A stretch of DNA of 64,000 nucleotides from Hydrangea macrophylla (GCA_033977485.1 CM066998.1:30195501-30259500); one strand, 5' to 3'. Positions 33,464-44,208 are shown, numbered from the stretch's first letter. Notes: generated by a model from the sequence alone, not told the origin. Program-made: numbers and translations.

Positions 33464-34992
33464 CTTTTATTTTTAAAACAAAATAATACAGAGGTTTGAC
33501 TCATAAGAAGCATCCTTAAAATCATCTTTTTACTGTGTCTGGTTCACCGCATTGCACTTCTGCATTTCCCCTCCGACTGTGTCTGAAACGCGGCGCTGAC
33601 ATTGTTCAGGTCTTGCTGTGCCAGGGCACAAGTCACCGTTGATACTGTACCTTCCAAGGTATATCAAAAAGAGTAAAAACCTCCGTACTGTCTCTTCGAC
33701 GGTATATTGGAACTCTCGTCAACGGACCCTCTTTGACTAAACCCAGCCTTTGCATATAGATTCCTGTAGCACCTTTCATAGGACTGTTCATTTATCTTTT
33801 CAGATAGGACAATGTGATATAACTGTTGTATGCCCTAGCGGGATTACCTGCGCGGTGTAGACGCTTATGTGGCATAGAACAGAACCTCTTTCTTATGATT
33901 CCCAAGGCAATCACTCACATGTGATCACATTGAGTTGACTTGCATAGGCACCATGACAAGGATGTCTGCTCCGTGTCCACAAAGATATACACCGCAAACC
34001 TTGTTTGTTGGTCCTAGGACATAGGAGTATGAAAACTAGCTAGACAGTATGATCATTATCATAACCTGTTTCCCCCAGAAACTCTGTCCAGATATCCCAG
34101 ATATAACCATGCTAACCCGTTTTTCCCAGAAACCTTGTCTAAATCTCCCTGATTTCCCAGATATACCCGTTTTTCCCAAATATACCAGTTTCTCTCAGAA
34201 ACTCTATCCAAATTTCCTAGAAATACCCAAAGTACCTGTTTTCTCAGGAGCTCTGCCCAAACCTCCCAGATTCTCCAAAAATCCCAGCAGCTCTGCCCAA
34301 ATCACCTAGAAATGCCCGGATATACTCATGTCTCCTAGAAACTCTATCCATATTTCTTAGAAATGCCTAAAATACCAGTTTCTCCTAGAAGCTCAGTCCA
34401 AATCAACCAGAAATCCTTATTTCTCCTAGAAACTCAAATGACTTCTAGAAATTTCTCCGAATCTTCCAAATCCCTATTTCTCCCAGAAACTCTGCATCCC
34501 GGAAATCCCTGTTGTCCCTTGGTGATCACACTGGAAAGTAAGGTTAGCACACTCTGTATGGCTAGGACCTTATTTGTTTAGCTGCTATCTGTTAGAAATA
34601 GGAGCATCATATAGATTAGGGCTTGCATTCGCATGCTTGTCTCATATACATAGACAATTTGTGTCAGTCTACATGCGCACACATCTTATCAGTCTCACAC
34701 ATGTCAGTCTCTACACATCAAATACATACGTATCATCATCCCCACCCATCTCAATCGTTGTACAGAAGTCGTATACTTACTGTAAGCGTCATCGGTTCAC
34801 ATCGATGAATTCTTCAAAATCTCTGATCATCTCTCCCTGATAGGAGTCCATAAGAAGTGTTTCGCGCCTCCGCTAATTTGGACTTTTACTTCTATTTGCA
34901 GAAAAATTGTAGCCCCGGGTAAAAACACTGTTGTACCTCCCCAAATTCATTATCGTGATCACGGGCTAGCACAGACCATCATCGATCCACCA
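33464..34992 (+). other. Leader of element B with degenerate agaaactct repeats
   Basis: Non-coding leader between primer site and gag. From about 34060 to 34520 it is built of imperfect units of roughly 20-60 bp around tttctcccagaaactctgtcc. The same motif family, inverted, is in the leader of element C (about 22620-22860). The remainder matches C's leader (23450-22860 on the minus strand) and has no supported ORF. Confidence 0.6.
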
Positions 34993-35559
34993 ATGGCCTA
35001 CAAAGCTCTGGAAGAGAAAGTGAACAAGCTTCAAACCACTGTTGAGCAGTTGAGTTTAAGGGTGAGTCGATTTGAGAAGATGGCACGGAGCATTAGCAAA
35101 GAACTGCTTGAAATGGGGACCAGAATTGAGGATGCCATCATAGAAGAAAAGTTCAAGAATGATGAACCCCAACACCAGTCCAAGAGGCCTAAATACTCCC
35201 GACACTCCCCAGATGTCGACGCCCTGCGCAGCCAACCCATGGCATACCCTCATCGGCCATACCAATCCTCCAACCAAACCACTAGTTGCCCTTACCAGAA
35301 AAAGCAACCCCGTACCTTTGCCAAACTAGATATCTCCCCCTCCATAGCCTTAGGCCGTCTGCTAAAAAAGGGACACCTCCAACTCCTTCAGCCTCGTGCC
35401 GATCTCCCACCACCTAACTGTGACCTGTCCAGACGATGCGCCTACCACCAAGGCCCAGGCCATGACACTGACCAGTGCATACGTCTCCGCCATGATATCC
35501 AGGATCTCATCGACCAAAACATCATTGAGCCACCACCCATTCAACCCCGTGTCACCTAA
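34993..35559 (+). CDS. gag: Internally deleted Gag of element B (188 aa)
   Basis: The open frame encodes an N-terminal coiled-coil-like segment (LEEKVNKLQTTVEQLSLRV, residues about 7-25). It jumps directly to GTRIEDAIIEEKFKNDEPQ (from about residue 42) and ends with the His/Cys motif RRCAYHQGPGHDTDQCIRLR and a QDLIDQNII tail. Compared with the 427-residue Gag of element C, about 240 central residues are missing, including the FDGTGNP and LETTRQ capsid region, yet the frame stays open across the join. A Gag lacking the capsid core probably cannot form particles by itself. The start methionine aligns with MNQEELENK of C. Confidence 0.75.
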   Translation: MAYKALEEKVNKLQTTVEQLSLRVSRFEKMARSISKELLEMGTRIEDAIIEEKFKNDEPQHQSKRPKYSRHSPDVDALRSQPMAYPHRPYQSSNQTTSCPYQKKQPRTFAKLDISPSIALGRLLKKGHLQLLQPRADLPPPNCDLSRRCAYHQGPGHDTDQCIRLRHDIQDLIDQNIIEPPPIQPRVT

Positions 35560-36261
35560 GCCCCTGGCTTGCCTATTCGAATGATCCTCTTTGCTGAGGC
35601 CGATGAATGTTGAACCTGTGCCGGTGAAGTGACGGTGTTTGGGACTCTTGCTAGAAAACCAAATAAAGATGCTCTTTAGAAAAAAAGAAATAAAAAGAAT
35701 AAGTGAGTCACTGTGACATTCCATTTGAGACCGGGTCGAGTCCAGTCGAGTCTGTTGTGTGTTTGTCTATTTCAAGTTTAGTCTTGTGATCGAGTCTGTC
35801 TGTCACCGAGTTGTTAATGAATCTGTAATCCTTCTCTACTGATGGAATGAAGTCTCATTTTGCCTAATCTGATGTGCCTAGTCATAGATGCATGAATCAC
35901 TAGACTGAAGTGTCACTTTTCAAATTACCATGGATATTACTCTGATAATAATTTTTCTACGACAAAACAAAAAGAATCCTGAAAGGTTAAAATCGATTTC
36001 ACGCTGACACTGATGAAGAGCTGGAATTGAATAGTCTTACTTTAAGAATTTAAAGATTCTCTTGCCTCAATCTTGAAAAGACATGCTTGGAACTGACTTG
36101 GGGCTTGCCCAACACCCTTTCCACCATTTCTACCATTTCAAAGCCTTGGGCCCAACCCAATTGATAGCCATGCGAACCTGTGCAGACTTGGTCCTTGATG
36201 GTAGCCAAACATTTCAATGAGTTTCATCTCCACTTTCAAAAAAAAAAAAAAAAAAAAGAAA
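35560..36261 (+). other. Start of 3' untranslated region, element B
   Basis: Non-coding sequence after the Gag stop where protease and RT would be expected. It matches element C 20990-20326 on the minus strand. A poly-A run is at 36238-36257. No pol-like motif is present in any frame. Confidence 0.6.
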
Positions 36262-37126
36262 AGCTCGCTAGGTTGAAAACCCGAAAGGGCACCCAGGCAA
36301 AAGTTAGAGCTGAAAAAGGTGTTGATTTCCAAAATCTGACCCTAGCCAGTCAAAATGTTTGAGAAAATTTTGATGAAACAAATAAGAGAATCATACGCTT
36401 CAAGATACATCTTAAGAACGTGCCAAGATCACATTTCAAAAGGCACGGAATGACCACAAATAAATTCCGAGAGCTGACATGCACATTTTGGAATTCTGAG
36501 ATCGCGATTGAAGGATCTTGCAAGAATCAACTACATGAAAAGCAAAAATTGACTGGCTAGGCAAAAGTGAAAAGGATCAATCCTCAAAACAAAAGAAAAA
36601 GAAAAAGAAAATAAAGGGAGATTGAAACTGAATCTTTTTTATTCAAAGCTACCACAAGTGGCTCAAGTTTGAACTTCTTTGACGATTGGTTTGAAAAACC
36701 CTCATACCTCAAACCCCTTATTTTAAGCCTTGCCTTGAACTACGCTCGACCTGATTCCCACTCGGGGATACGTAGGCAACCACATCGGTTCGGTCAACAC
36801 CATCATAATCAAACCAATTTCCTTCAAGCCTTGCCTTGAACTACGCTCGACCTGAATCCCACTCGGGGATACGTAGGCAACCGCATCGGTTCGGTCACCC
36901 CACCTACTCAAAAATCAACCCGCTTCTTCCCAACCATGCCCGAACTACGTTGGACCTGATCCCCACTTGGGGGTACGTAGGCAGACTTTCAAAAAAGAAA
37001 AAAAGAAGGATGGCTCGCTAGGTCGAAAATCCGAAAGGACGCCTAGGCAAAAATTAGAGTTAAATCCAAGGTGAGCAATAACAAAAGAGAGAAAAGAGCT
37101 TGATAGGTCACCTCACTGGTGCCTAG
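36262..37126 (+). repeat. Structured hairpin cluster in 3' UTR of element B
   Basis: Two recurrent hairpin types are clustered. Type 1: ctacg...cgtag with an inner (A)TYCCC/GGGRT stem at 36740-36775, 36841-36876 and 36945-36980. Type 2: ctagg...cctag at 36262-36311, 37014-37059 and 37103-37126. In type 2 the inner stem is CCC-GAAA-GGG in the first copy and TCC-GAAA-GGA in the second, a compensatory pair around a GNRA-type tetraloop. Short agctc/gagct arms can extend the first copy. The same cluster is in element C. Confidence 0.7.
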
Positions 37127-37196
37127 GCAAAAGTTATGAGCATTTGAGAGATTAAAGTCACGGTCCATGCCTCAAGCCAGAAAATCGCCTTCCACA

Positions 37197-37402
37197 CTAG
37201 GGGCAAACTTCGGCTACCCGCCTCGTTTGCCTGACTTTTACTATCTACCCTTCACACAAGGGGCAAACTTCGGTCACCTACCTTGTTTGCCCAAAACCTC
37301 CAATGAACCTTCCTCCAAACTAGGGGCAAACTTCGGTCATTTGCCTCGTTTGCCTACCGATCCCACTTCATGCCCTTTAAACTAGGGGCAAACTTTGTTT
37401 GC
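37197..37402 (+). repeat. Four GGCAAAC/GTTTGCC hairpins, element B
   Basis: Units of about 60 bp, each with ggggcaaac followed at variable distance by gtttgcc: near 37200, 37260, 37323 and 37385. The last has only a ttt loop. The first half (ggggcaaac) equals the core of the element's own polypurine tract at 40062-40075. Copies occur in C (19172-19380, inverted) and A (about 46045). Confidence 0.65.
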
Positions 37403-37930
37403 CACCTGATCCCTATACACCAATGGTAAGCCTTCAAGAACATTGTCTTGAACAGATGGAAATGGAGCGTCTTTCATTCCATAAGCTAAGGCACTAATTC
37501 AAAGCACATCTTGAGAGAAGCAAAGAAATTGATTAGATCAGCAGGGAGGAATTTTCAAAAATAAGATTCACCATCAAAGTGATGCCACGTTAAGGAGAGA
37601 AGTAAACACAAAAGAGAAATGGTACATCATTTATGACAAAAGCACATTAAGTTTTGGCAAGTCGACCTTGTTTCATTTTGGTGTCAAATGTGTCGTCCTC
37701 GTGCGTCAATGTCTGTCAAGTTTTTGAGTCTGTTGTAGTCTCAAATGTGTAAGTCAATAGTGACTAATAAAATTTTCAAATCAAGTTATAAAGAGCATGC
37801 CAATACAAGTAGGAGTACCAAACACCATTACTACACCGGTCAAGGCGTCAGCAGGAGAAGCGTCCAAACTTAGGGCAAATGCGAATTTCATCCCTTTCCA
37901 AACCATCAAAAGTTGACCTTCATCTTCTTG
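37403..37930 (+). other. Non-coding part of element B 3' region
   Basis: Sequence matching element C about 19150-18660 on the minus strand. No ORF or repeat of note. Confidence 0.45.
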
Positions 37931-38375
37931 CAACATAAGTCCATAAGTGGCTGTTGATCTTTCTTCATGCAACATACGTCCATGAGTGGCTGTTGATGAT
38001 CTTCCTTTCTCCTTGCAACATAAGTCCATGAGTGGTTGTTGATCCTTTCTCCTAGCAACATAAGTCCATGAGTGGCTGTTGATCTTTCTTCATGCAACAT
38101 AAGTCTATGAGTGGCTGTTGATGATCTTCATTTGTTCATGCAACATAAGTCCATGAGTGGCTGTTGATGATCTTCCTTTCTCCTTGCAACATAAGTCCAT
38201 GAGTGGCTGTTGATCTTTCTTCATGCAACATAAGTCCATGAGTGGCTGTTGATGATCTTCCTTTGTTCATGCAACGTAAGTCCATGAGTGGCTGTTGATG
38301 ATCTTCCTTTGTTCATGCAACATAAGTCCATGAGTGGCTGTTGATGACCTTCTTTCATCCTAAAGGAACATAAGT
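37931..38375 (+). repeat. Tandem array of about 39-46-bp units, element B
   Basis: About ten copies of a unit built on gcaacataagtccatgagtg followed by gctgttgat and a variable cttcc-type spacer, with starts near 37931, 37970, 38016, 38056, 38095, 38141, 38187, 38226, 38272 and 38318. Unit length varies because two spacer types alternate. Element C has only about two copies at 18580-18660, so the array expanded in B or contracted in C. Confidence 0.8.
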
Positions 38376-38512
38376 CCATCACTCTCCTCTTTCAAAATCA
38401 AAACCTTAACTGCCGCAGGCCATCTCTGTATCTCTCATCACAAATAGAATGATACCTTGACTCCCATTTAAAGGACGTATTTCCTTCTTCCTAGCAGAGT
38501 ACATTATCCTTC

Positions 38513-39105
38513 AGCTCCCGGAGGCCCTGACCGGCCCCCTTGGATTGAGCGCCAAAAGAGATTCTCCGAGAACCCTACATCATCCCCCGAGGACAGAAAC
38601 CGATAGATACCAGCTCCCGGAGGCCCTGACCGGCCCCCTTGGATTGAGCGCCAAAAGAGATTCTCCGAGAACCCTACATCATCTCCCGAGGACAGAAACC
38701 GATAGATACCAGCTCCCAGAGGCCCTGACCGGCCCCCTTGGATTGAGCGCCAAAAGAGATTCTCCGAGAACCCACATCATCCCCCGAGGATAGAAACCGA
38801 TAGATACCAGCTCCCGGAGGCCCTGACCGGCCCCCTTGGATTGAGCGCCAAAAGAGATTCTCCGAGAACCCTACATCATCCCCCGAGGATAGAAACCGAT
38901 AGATACCAGCTCCCGGAGGCCCTGACCGGCCCCCTTGGATTGAGCGCCAAAAGAGATTCTCCGAGAACCCTACATCATCCCCCGAGGACAAAAACCGATA
39001 GATACCAGCTCCCGGAGGCCCTGACCGGCCCTCATGGATTGAGCGCCAAAAGAGATTCTCCGAGAACCCTACATCATCCCCCGAGGATAGAAACCGATAG
39101 ACCCT
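38513..39105 (+). repeat. 99-bp tandem repeat, six copies, element B
   Basis: Copies start at 38513, 38612, 38711, 38809, 38908 and 39007; five intervals are 99, 99, 98, 99 and 99 bp. The unit begins agctcccggaggccctgacc and includes ttggattgagcgcc and a gaaaccgatagatacc end. Because 99 is a multiple of three, the array creates long open frames on both strands, but these are repetitive and without known domains. No comparable array is seen in element C. Confidence 0.9.
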
Positions 39106-40061
39106 AACCGGCTCTTTTGGATTGAACATTGCAAAATCTGACCAACTACGAGAGATTCAGAGATGGATCCTGGTTTTAGGTCAAGAATTGAAGAGAGATT
39201 CTCAGAGGGTCCCCTACCATCCCAGCGGAAGATAGCAGAAGTCCGAACCGATTCTCTGGACTTATCATCATAAGGATCGGCCAAAACATCACCCGCAGTC
39301 AAATCACCCCGATTCCCTTGGCAAGCACTGTCTATTCACAATTTAAGGACCCGTGTCCACTGATTATCATGAGCTTTCTCACCTGTCAGTCATTATGAGT
39401 TTCCTCACTTATCGTGAGCCTCTTCACTCCGGTTATCCCACCTATCCATTATCGTGAGTTACCCCACTTATCATGAGCCTCCTCACTTTGGTTATTATAA
39501 AACTGTCGGTTATCTTGAACTCCCTCGCCTATGGGTTATCCTTAGTTGTCATCCTCAGGGACCCCACATCTGACTACATTCTCTCGCAAAGCACACTTCC
39601 CAAATTCCAGAAGTTTGCTCCTAAACCCAGAGACTTCTAAACCTTGATGTCCTTATCCGAGTCACCCACCGCATCACAGTCGCAAACACTAGCACAACAC
39701 CAGCCCACTCGGAGTGGCATACCCCACAACACTTGCTCATACTAGGGTCACAACACTAGACATGATAGAACTCATGACACAATTCATATCACATCCATAC
39801 ATTGCATATCACTCTTATAGCATAGCATCCGCCTGATTGTTGTGTATGTGCATGTATGATCGATTCCTTGCCTTGAACTACGTCCTGGTCTGATTCCCCT
39901 TGGGATACGTAGGCAGCTCACACAGAGCACGACCAGTACTAGCCACAGCATCATTGCATCTTTTGCAACACTTTTATCCTAAATCTATAGCCTCCAAAAG
40001 ACCTGTCTCTTCAAAACTTTGGCACTCGCTTGCGACATGCGTTGCCTCGCAAGTTCATGCC
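39106..40061 (+). other. Last part of element B 3' region
   Basis: Includes a loose repeat of tatcgtgagcctcctcact-like units at about 39365-39540, which corresponds to the dispersed end of C's array region, and one ctacgt...acgtag hairpin at 39878-39912 near the polypurine tract. No ORF is supported. Confidence 0.5.
39878..39912 (+). repeat. 3'-UTR hairpin near the polypurine tract, element B
   Basis: Outer stem ctacgt/acgtag and inner attccc/gggat. Element C has its counterpart at 16553-16587, also near its polypurine tract. The outer stem gained a sixth pair (T-A) relative to the upstream copies. Confidence 0.65.
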
Positions 40062-40075
40062 AAAGAGGGGCAAAC
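40062..40075 (+). other. Polypurine tract of element B
   Basis: aaagaggggcaaac ends directly before the 3' LTR at 40076. This is the expected second-strand primer site and is identical in element C (16389-16402, inverted). Confidence 0.7.
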
Positions 40076-40365
40076 TGTAGACACCCCATTTTGTCGACTA
40101 TCAGATTTAGGAGACCCATAGCTTGGTGGTTCACAATGATCGTAAAAGACTCAAAAGGACCCCTGGAAGTCAGCTCTATCTCTCAGAATGCTCAGAATGA
40201 CCAAAATGATCCCTAAAAGCCCAAAAACTCCCAGATTTGGTCCCAAAATTCTGAAAACATGCTACGTCGTAAGGAAAGCGATAAAATGAGTTTCTAAGAG
40301 AAATCAGATGAAATCGTCAGCTCCCAGAGACCCCCGGAAGTCCCGGAAGTTCCCGGAAAGTCCCC

Positions 40366-40424
40366 GTTGACCGGTTTGACCAAGGTTTGACTAGGTTTGA
40401 CCAAGGTTTGACCAAGTTTGACCG
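40366..40424 (+). promoter_or_regulatory. TTGAC (W-box-like) cluster in 3' LTR of element B
   Basis: Copy of the cluster at 9727-9784, with seven TTGAC cores in tandem units. Retention in both LTRs is expected from LTR replication. Its presence in family C as well shows conservation beyond a single element. Confidence 0.55.
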
Positions 40425-41159
40425 AAATCGTCCGAATTCACCAGAATCATTTTAAATCATGAAAAAAGTGTTAAAACAAGTTCCAAAAGAAAATCGAGCG
40501 AAAACATCAGCTCCCGGGAACTCCCGGAGGTTTCTAGAACTTCCCGGGAATCCCAGGTTTGACCAGTTTGACCAGAATTTGACTTTGGAACCGGGGCACC
40601 AAAACAATTTTCAAACATTTTTCATGGATACTAGAGGTCAATAGCTTTTCAACGGTATATCGCACGTAATTTCTGGATTTAAAACAAATTTATTATAAAT
40701 TTCCAAAGGTGAAAAAGGCGATCAAATCGGCTTTTATCGCGAATACCGCAAAACTTTTCAAAGTGACCTATCCCCGAACTATTTTTTATGTAAAGTAGAA
40801 TCCATTACCTTCCCAACGGTATATCACAACCTCGATTTGGAGTTCGTATGCATTTTCTGTGAATTTCGGACAAAATAGGGCCTTTTCGCGAATACCGGAA
40901 CTTCAGGGGGCCTAAACAGCATTATCCAGACGAAGGGAGGAGCACTGTCGCCGCGGCACTGGCCCACTGCCGCCGCGGCACTGGCCCACTGCCGCCGCGG
41001 CACTCCCCCCCAGAGCAGTGAGTTTTTGTAATTTCTTTTGGGGTCCCATTTTGATTAATTAAAAACCAAAACGACGTAGTTTTGATTCCCAGCTTATTTT
41101 GGACCAATGGGAGACCATTTTAAACTTTTTAAAACTCCATTTACCACCCCTCCTTTGCC

Positions 41160-41167
41160 TATAAAAG
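41160..41167 (+). promoter_or_regulatory. TATA box in 3' LTR of element B
   Basis: ctataaaa in the same context as 10498-10505. Confidence 0.55.
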
Positions 41168-44100
41168 AAGCCATTTACTTCCATTTAGAGGAGAGACATG
41201 GAAGCTTAGAGAAAGCTTAGGAAGAAACTCTAGGGAAATATAGAGAGAGAAAGAGAAGAAGTAGTCTTCTTCTTCCATTTTTTCCAATCAAAGTGAGTTC
41301 TAATCTTGTTTTCCTCCACCATTTTTCTATATACTTCATCATCAATATACCCAATCACCATTCTTGAGCATTCTTGAGTTAGGAAGCTACTTCCATGTCC
41401 AAATGTCAAAATCTATGAGTGAAACACCAAGCTACGAGTCCAAAATCATATTGATTATCATCTATTGATTGGTATTTACTTGCTTGTTCATATTATGTTC
41501 ATCTCTTCTTAATCTCATTTCTTTTTATTTTCTTTATTTACTTACTAGTTCATCATCATCTAAGTGATGACATGAAGTTTGGGGTGAGTGAATCCTTATG
41601 GATAGTAGCTCTTGACCTCAAAAACATGTTTGATAGATGATGATCATAACCTCAATACTTCCAAGATGTTCTTGAAATGTATTGAAGTTATGTCCAAAAT
41701 GAAAATGAATCTCTCCAATAAAATTGGGAGTTCTTTGATGATTCAAGGTTGGATGATGTTCTAAGTGGTCACATGGTCATCTCAAGAGTTTAAGTTCATG
41801 CTTTGAACATCTATTTCAAAACCCCCAATCAAGAACTCAAACTCTATTTCAAACCCAAATCCATTTTCTTCAAGAATGATCCAAAACAGTGAGCTGTTCA
41901 GATTCAAAGATTTGTTTTGAATTAAATACTTGAGGTATGATGATGAAACCACTTGGAAAATCTTCCTAAGACATCATAGTTTGTCCCCAATTTTTCCCAT
42001 CAATTATAGAAATGTGAAAGTATTTGTTTTGGATGTGAGAAGTTCATATTCATAATCTGCCTCTGTTCTCACAGAATGTTCACCCAACTTCTTGCACTTA
42101 TTCTGGATATTTTCGTCACTGTACATATATCCTTTCTATTTTGTTTATAAAACTTGGGTGTCTTAGGAAACTTTTGGTATATAATGGGTCATCATAAACC
42201 TTTTCTTTGATTTATGAAAAATCATACAAAATCAGTCAACAGTGCAGCTTTTGTTTCTGAGTCATATGTACATTCTGATTTATTTCTTTTAATCTGTGAT
42301 AGATATTGATGTTTGGCTTTTTGGGTTATTTTCTAGACACAATAAGGATGATCTATGATTTTTATCACATTTTTCTAGGCACGTTTGACCTCCCATTATA
42401 ATGTTACAAAGTAATGCATACAGTCTGTCCACTATTCACAGCATTTCACTTTTTGGCTTTCACACTTTGATGCAACACTCTCTTGTATCTATCCTCTCAT
42501 GTATTATACTCCCATAGATTCTTGAGTTTGATTTCCAAATAAAACCATGGTTTGCAAATACTTGGGAAGTTCTTGAAATAAGTTAGGAATTGATATTCCA
42601 AGTGGTTAGAATATTCATCCAAGATCTGGAAGTATACTTTCAAAACCCTCATTTCAAAACCCCCCTCTTAAACCCCTCATTTTGATTTCAAGAAATAAAC
42701 CTTGTTTTTCTCAAAACCCTCAAAACATTGAGTCATTTAACTTCAAGGAATTATTTTGAGTTCAATACTCAATGTATGAATGCAAGACCACTTGGAAAGT
42801 CTTCCTAACTCATTAGAGAACACCCAGGATTTTTGGCTTGACTTGGAAGTACTTGAAAATGGTCCATTTGGACCCAAACATTCCTTCCAAACATTCTGGT
42901 TTTGCTGTCACAGCAGCTAGGTCAACTTACGACCTCTTTTCCAGAAACCTTTTCCAAACGGGGTAGTCCTAACTTATTTTTCCCTTAAAATTAAATGTCT
43001 TAGGGAACTTTCGGTATAAAATGGGCCTCTAGATCATTCTTTTTCATTTTCTAAGATTTTCTAACATTTCAGTCGACAGTACGAACTCTGTTTCTGAGTG
43101 ACCTCTATTGTTTATATAATTTCTCTTAATCTGTGATAGCTATTCATGATTGGCCTTTTGGGTTATGTTCTAGACACAATAAGGAACATCTCCATAAAAA
43201 ATCATGCATTGAAAACATTCCTAACCCCTCTTTTCAAATTCCAAAAGATCATGCTACTGTTCTGTCCACTATTCACAGCAAGTACATTTCAACTTTCATT
43301 CTTTGATTTGATGCTCATATGCATTCCAAATTAGTTCATATCTTAGGAAGTAGTCCATACTACATTTGTACACATCCCATGTTAATTTCATTCATTCATT
43401 CATACACATTTTAGACTTCTAAGTCATTCTAGAAATCCATGCACACAAAACACACTACAACCTTTGCACATTTTAGATACATACATTGCATTCATGCAAG
43501 ATTTGGGGTTTTTGTAACTCTTAATCCAAGGAGATTATAAGGAATGAACTTGATCACACATTCATGCTTCCCCTTTGATCTAATCATCCTTTCTCATCCG
43601 TCCCGGGGATTGAGAGATCTTCTTTTCTCAAAGAATAACATGCATCATACTAGCTTGTTAAGCATATTTTGATTTCTTTGTTTATTTGTTTCAAGAACAA
43701 TTCATGTCCCCCTTTAGATTAGGAAGTCTTGATTATTTGATATATGATTAGACGATTTTTCCTAGGTTTATTTGTGTGATCTTTCACTTCGCATTGTGTG
43801 ATATTTGGCTTAGATCTTATGAATGATATCTTATCTTTAGATCTTTCATTTCAAGTTTCTTATGTGATGTAATATACTATCGTAGTATTATTTGTCGAAC
43901 CATACCTAGTATAAGATGATTATTTGGATGCTAATTGAGGCCCGTCGAAAGACGGGGCGAGTTGAGGGTGTTTTAGTCGCGACAAAGGCTCCTTCCTCTC
44001 TCGTACCAAAACCCCGAACCAAGTTCTTCGGTTATGAAGGGCCGGTGCCCTTATCCGCTTGGGTGAGTCAAAATTAGGTTTCTTGGTTCCTTAAAGACCA

Positions 44101-44208
44101 AGTGGCGACTCTGTATCTGTTTTCAACAGACCTATTTTCTTTCTTTGATTCAAATCAATTTCAAAACAATCTCAAACAAGAGAAGTGGTCCGAAGCCCGG
44201 TATCCACA

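Larger units (their letters stand above)
9437..44208 (+). mobile_element. Element B: large non-autonomous Tat/Ogre-type LTR retrotransposon
   Basis: The element begins tgtagacacc and ends ggtatccaca. It is flanked by the 5-bp duplication cacgg (9432-9436 and 44209-44213) and splits the second RNase H of element A. Without the nested element C it is about 15 kb: LTR, primer site at 33446-33463, leader, a shortened Gag, a 4.5-kb repeat-rich 3' region, polypurine tract at 40062-40075, LTR. No protease, RT, RNase H or integrase is found between its LTRs apart from nested elements. It belongs to the same family as C and must have used enzymes from another element. Confidence 0.9.
40076..44208 (+). 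mobile_element. 3' LTR of element B
   Basis: Uninterrupted LTR of 4133 bp from tgtagacacc to ggtatccaca. Relative to the 5' copy it has a 70-bp deletion at 42490 flanked by the short repeat atct, and one extra 22-bp GC-rich unit at about 40942-41006. Other differences are few by eye, which suggests a modest age. Confidence 0.9.

Noticed and set aside
37931..38375. CRISPR-like regular array
   Set aside because: Units are contiguous tandem repeats with related spacers in a plant retrotransposon; no unique spacers or cas genes.
38674..39129. Open frame of 151 codons on the minus strand and its plus-strand counterparts
   Set aside because: Products of the 99-bp repeat whose length is a multiple of three; no domain or start context.
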